Shown here piece after piece: positions 62,745 to 64,000 of a DNA stretch of 64,000 bases (its first letter is position 1; every line of letters begins with the position of its first letter). Source of the DNA: Marivivens sp. Its GTDB lineage: Bacteria; Pseudomonadota; Alphaproteobacteria; Rhodobacterales; Rhodobacteraceae. The notes below the pieces were generated by a model, which saw only the letters and a list, made by a program, of their open reading frames with translations, was not told the DNA's origin and made no database searches. Both the position numbers and the translations under genes were made by a program. The stretch lies in assembly GCA_024642115.1 (NCBI GenBank), contig JAHEBU010000002.1, positions 372,001 through 436,000 of the forward strand. The letters run 5' to 3'.

Positions 62745-64000
62745 GCCAGCCGTTTCTTCACCTCGGCCACGAAATCCTCGCCCCGCTTTTCAAAGTTGTC
62801 GTACTGGTCGAAACTGGCCGCTGCCGGGGCCAGAAGGACAGTCTCGCCCGACTCCGCCTCGGCCATCGCCCGCTCGACCGCGCGGGCCATCGTGGTGCAG
62901 ACCTCTGCCTCGATCCCCTTGAGTTGAAGCGCGAACCCCTCCGCCTCGCGGCCGATCACATAGGCCTTTCTGACCGACGCCAGATAGGGCAGAAGCCCGC
63001 CAAGCCCCCCCTCCTTCTCCAGCCCGCCGCAGATCCAGCGGATACCGTCAAAGGCCTGCAACGCCTTGGCCGCCGAATCCACGTTGGTGGCCTTGCTGTC
63101 GTTTACAAAAAACACGCCCCCCGCCTCGGCGATCCTTTGGCTGCGGTGGGGAAGGCCGGGATAGCTGTGCAAGGCCGCCTCGATCGCCTTGGGACCCAGC
63201 CCCAGCGACCGGCAGGCCGCATAGGCAGCACAGGCATTCTGATGATTATGCGCTCCCGGCAGGCCCACCACCCCGCGCAGGTCGATGGCGGCCACCTGTT
63301 TGCCCAGACGATATTCGGACAAGAACCCCTTGCGGGCAAAGACGGTCCATCCCTCGCCCACCAACTTCTGTCCGGACGACACCCGGATCACCCGATCGTC
63401 GCCCGGTCCTTCGGCCAGTTGATTGGCCAGGTACCTGCCCTCGGGTTCATCGACCCCGACAACGGCGCGATCTGGGCCACCTTCTGCGAACAGACGGCGC
63501 TTGGCGGCAAAATAGCCGCCCAGACCAGCATGGCGGTCCAGATGATCCGGCGACAGATTGGTAAAAACGGCCACATCGGGGGTCAGGGCGCGGGCCAGAT
63601 CGGTCTGGTAGGACGACAGTTCCAGCACCACCACCTCGCCATCCTCGGGCGGGTCGATGTCCAGCACCCCGCGCCCGATATTGCCCGCAAGCTGAGCGCG
63701 GCGGCCCGAGTGGGTCAGGATGTGATGGATCAGGGCCGAGGTTGTGGATTTTCCGTTCGAACCCGTCACCGCCACGACGCGGGGGGCGATGTCGAAATCC
63801 TCCCAGTCGTCGGTGGCAAAGGACCGAAAGAACAGCCCGATATCGTTGTCAACCGGAACGCCCGCGTCCCATGCGGTCGCGATGACCGGATGCGGCGCGG
63901 GATAGAGGTGCGGAATACCTGGGGACGTGATGAGCGTGGCGACGTCTGAAAACGCGCCCGCCTTGGTCAGATCGCGCACCTCAAGCCCCTCGGCCACGGC
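62741..64000 (-). CDS. murD: UDP-N-acetylmuramoylalanine--D-glutamate ligase MurD, 5' end outside window
   Basis: About 420 residues are visible; the frame is open to base 64000, and the N-terminal dinucleotide-fold start is missing, so the true start lies to the right. Adds D-Glu to UDP-MurNAc-L-Ala in the cytosol. Seen: ATP loop [53 protein letters not shown] (catalytic region), [35 protein letters not shown] in shorter pieces, and [18 protein letters not shown]. Next dcw gene, ftsW, is 34.7 kb further left because of the island and neighbouring plus-strand genes. Confidence 0.95.
   Translation of the reverse strand, partial: AVAEGLEVRDLTKAGAFSDVATLITSPGIPHLYPAPHPVIATAWDAGVPVDNDIGLFFRSFATDDWEDFDIAPRVVAVTGSNGKSTTSALIHHILTHSGRRAQLAGNIGRGVLDIDPPEDGEVVVLELSSYQTDLARALTPDVAVFTNLSPDHLDRHAGLGGYFAAKRRLFAEGGPDRAVVGVDEPEGRYLANQLAEGPGDDRVIRVSSGQKLVGEGWTVFARKGFLSEYRLGKQVAAIDLRGVVGLPGAHNHQNACAAYAACRSLGLGPKAIEAALHSYPGLPHRSQRIAEAGGVFFVNDSKATNVDSAAKALQAFDGIRWICGGLEKEGGLGGLLPYLASVRKAYVIGREAEGFALQLKGIEAEVCTTMARAVERAMAEAESGETVLLAPAAASFDQYDNFEKRGEDFVAEVKKRLA

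Overview
The window looks like the chromosome of a GC-rich alphaproteobacterium of the order Rhodobacterales (roseobacter/Rhodobacteraceae type). The main support is the late division and cell-wall (dcw) run murD-ftsW-murG-murC-(DUF2484 genes)-murB-ddl-ftsQ-ftsA-ftsZ-lpxC-bamD-recN, together with an aerobic cobaltochelatase pair (cobS, cobT). No rRNA, tRNA, CRISPR array, integrase or transposase was recognised.

Region 1 (1-13.1 kb) is ordinary chromosome: the 3' end of cobS, a small secreted protein, an FMN reductase, an RTX-repeat protein lying between cobS and cobT, cobT, an Xaa-Pro aminopeptidase, a DUF427 gene, a ClC chloride channel, a GlcD-type FAD oxidase, and a LuxR-type regulator fused to an alpha/beta-hydrolase. 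Region 2 (13.4-28.0 kb, minus strand) is the dcw cluster from ftsW down to recN. The four genes from murC towards murB overlap at their start and stop codons and include two tandem DUF2484 paralogues. Region 3 (28.2-31.1 kb, plus strand) holds rpiB, a BaiN-type flavoprotein, a GreA/GreB-like factor and a GNAT acetyltransferase.

Region 4 (31.0-60.1 kb) appears to be a 29-kb genomic island. It is bounded by a direct repeat of the 3' end of the GNAT gene: 72 bp are identical and the copies are exactly 29,000 bp apart. A second, intact-looking copy of the flanking DNA follows the right end, and weaker similarity continues for about 300 bp more. The island splits the dcw cluster between ftsW and murD. 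Its plus-strand core (34.6-51.9 kb) encodes a disordered protein, a baeRF-family protein, a cupin, glutamate decarboxylase, an AspT-type antiporter, an SLC13-type permease, small stress-type proteins and a 2,802-residue cyclic beta-1,2-glucan synthase. The edges carry a fatty-acid desaturase, CsbD, SH3, DUF302 and DUF3775 proteins, glycine-rich membrane peptides, a copper P-type ATPase, and four broken genes: a CPA1 Na+/H+ antiporter, a small conserved ORF, oleate hydratase and a Ca2+/cation P-type ATPase. The theme is envelope, pH, osmotic and metal stress.

Region 5 (60.1-64 kb) returns to the chromosome with an HxlR regulator divergent from a DUF1127 gene, a phytanoyl-CoA-dioxygenase-like gene, and murD running off the right end. 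A family of short palindromes (consensus close to GTAGGGTGGGT-4 nt-ACCCACC) is scattered through the chromosome and at the island edge. Copies form the stop codons of phyH, murD and the Gre-like gene.
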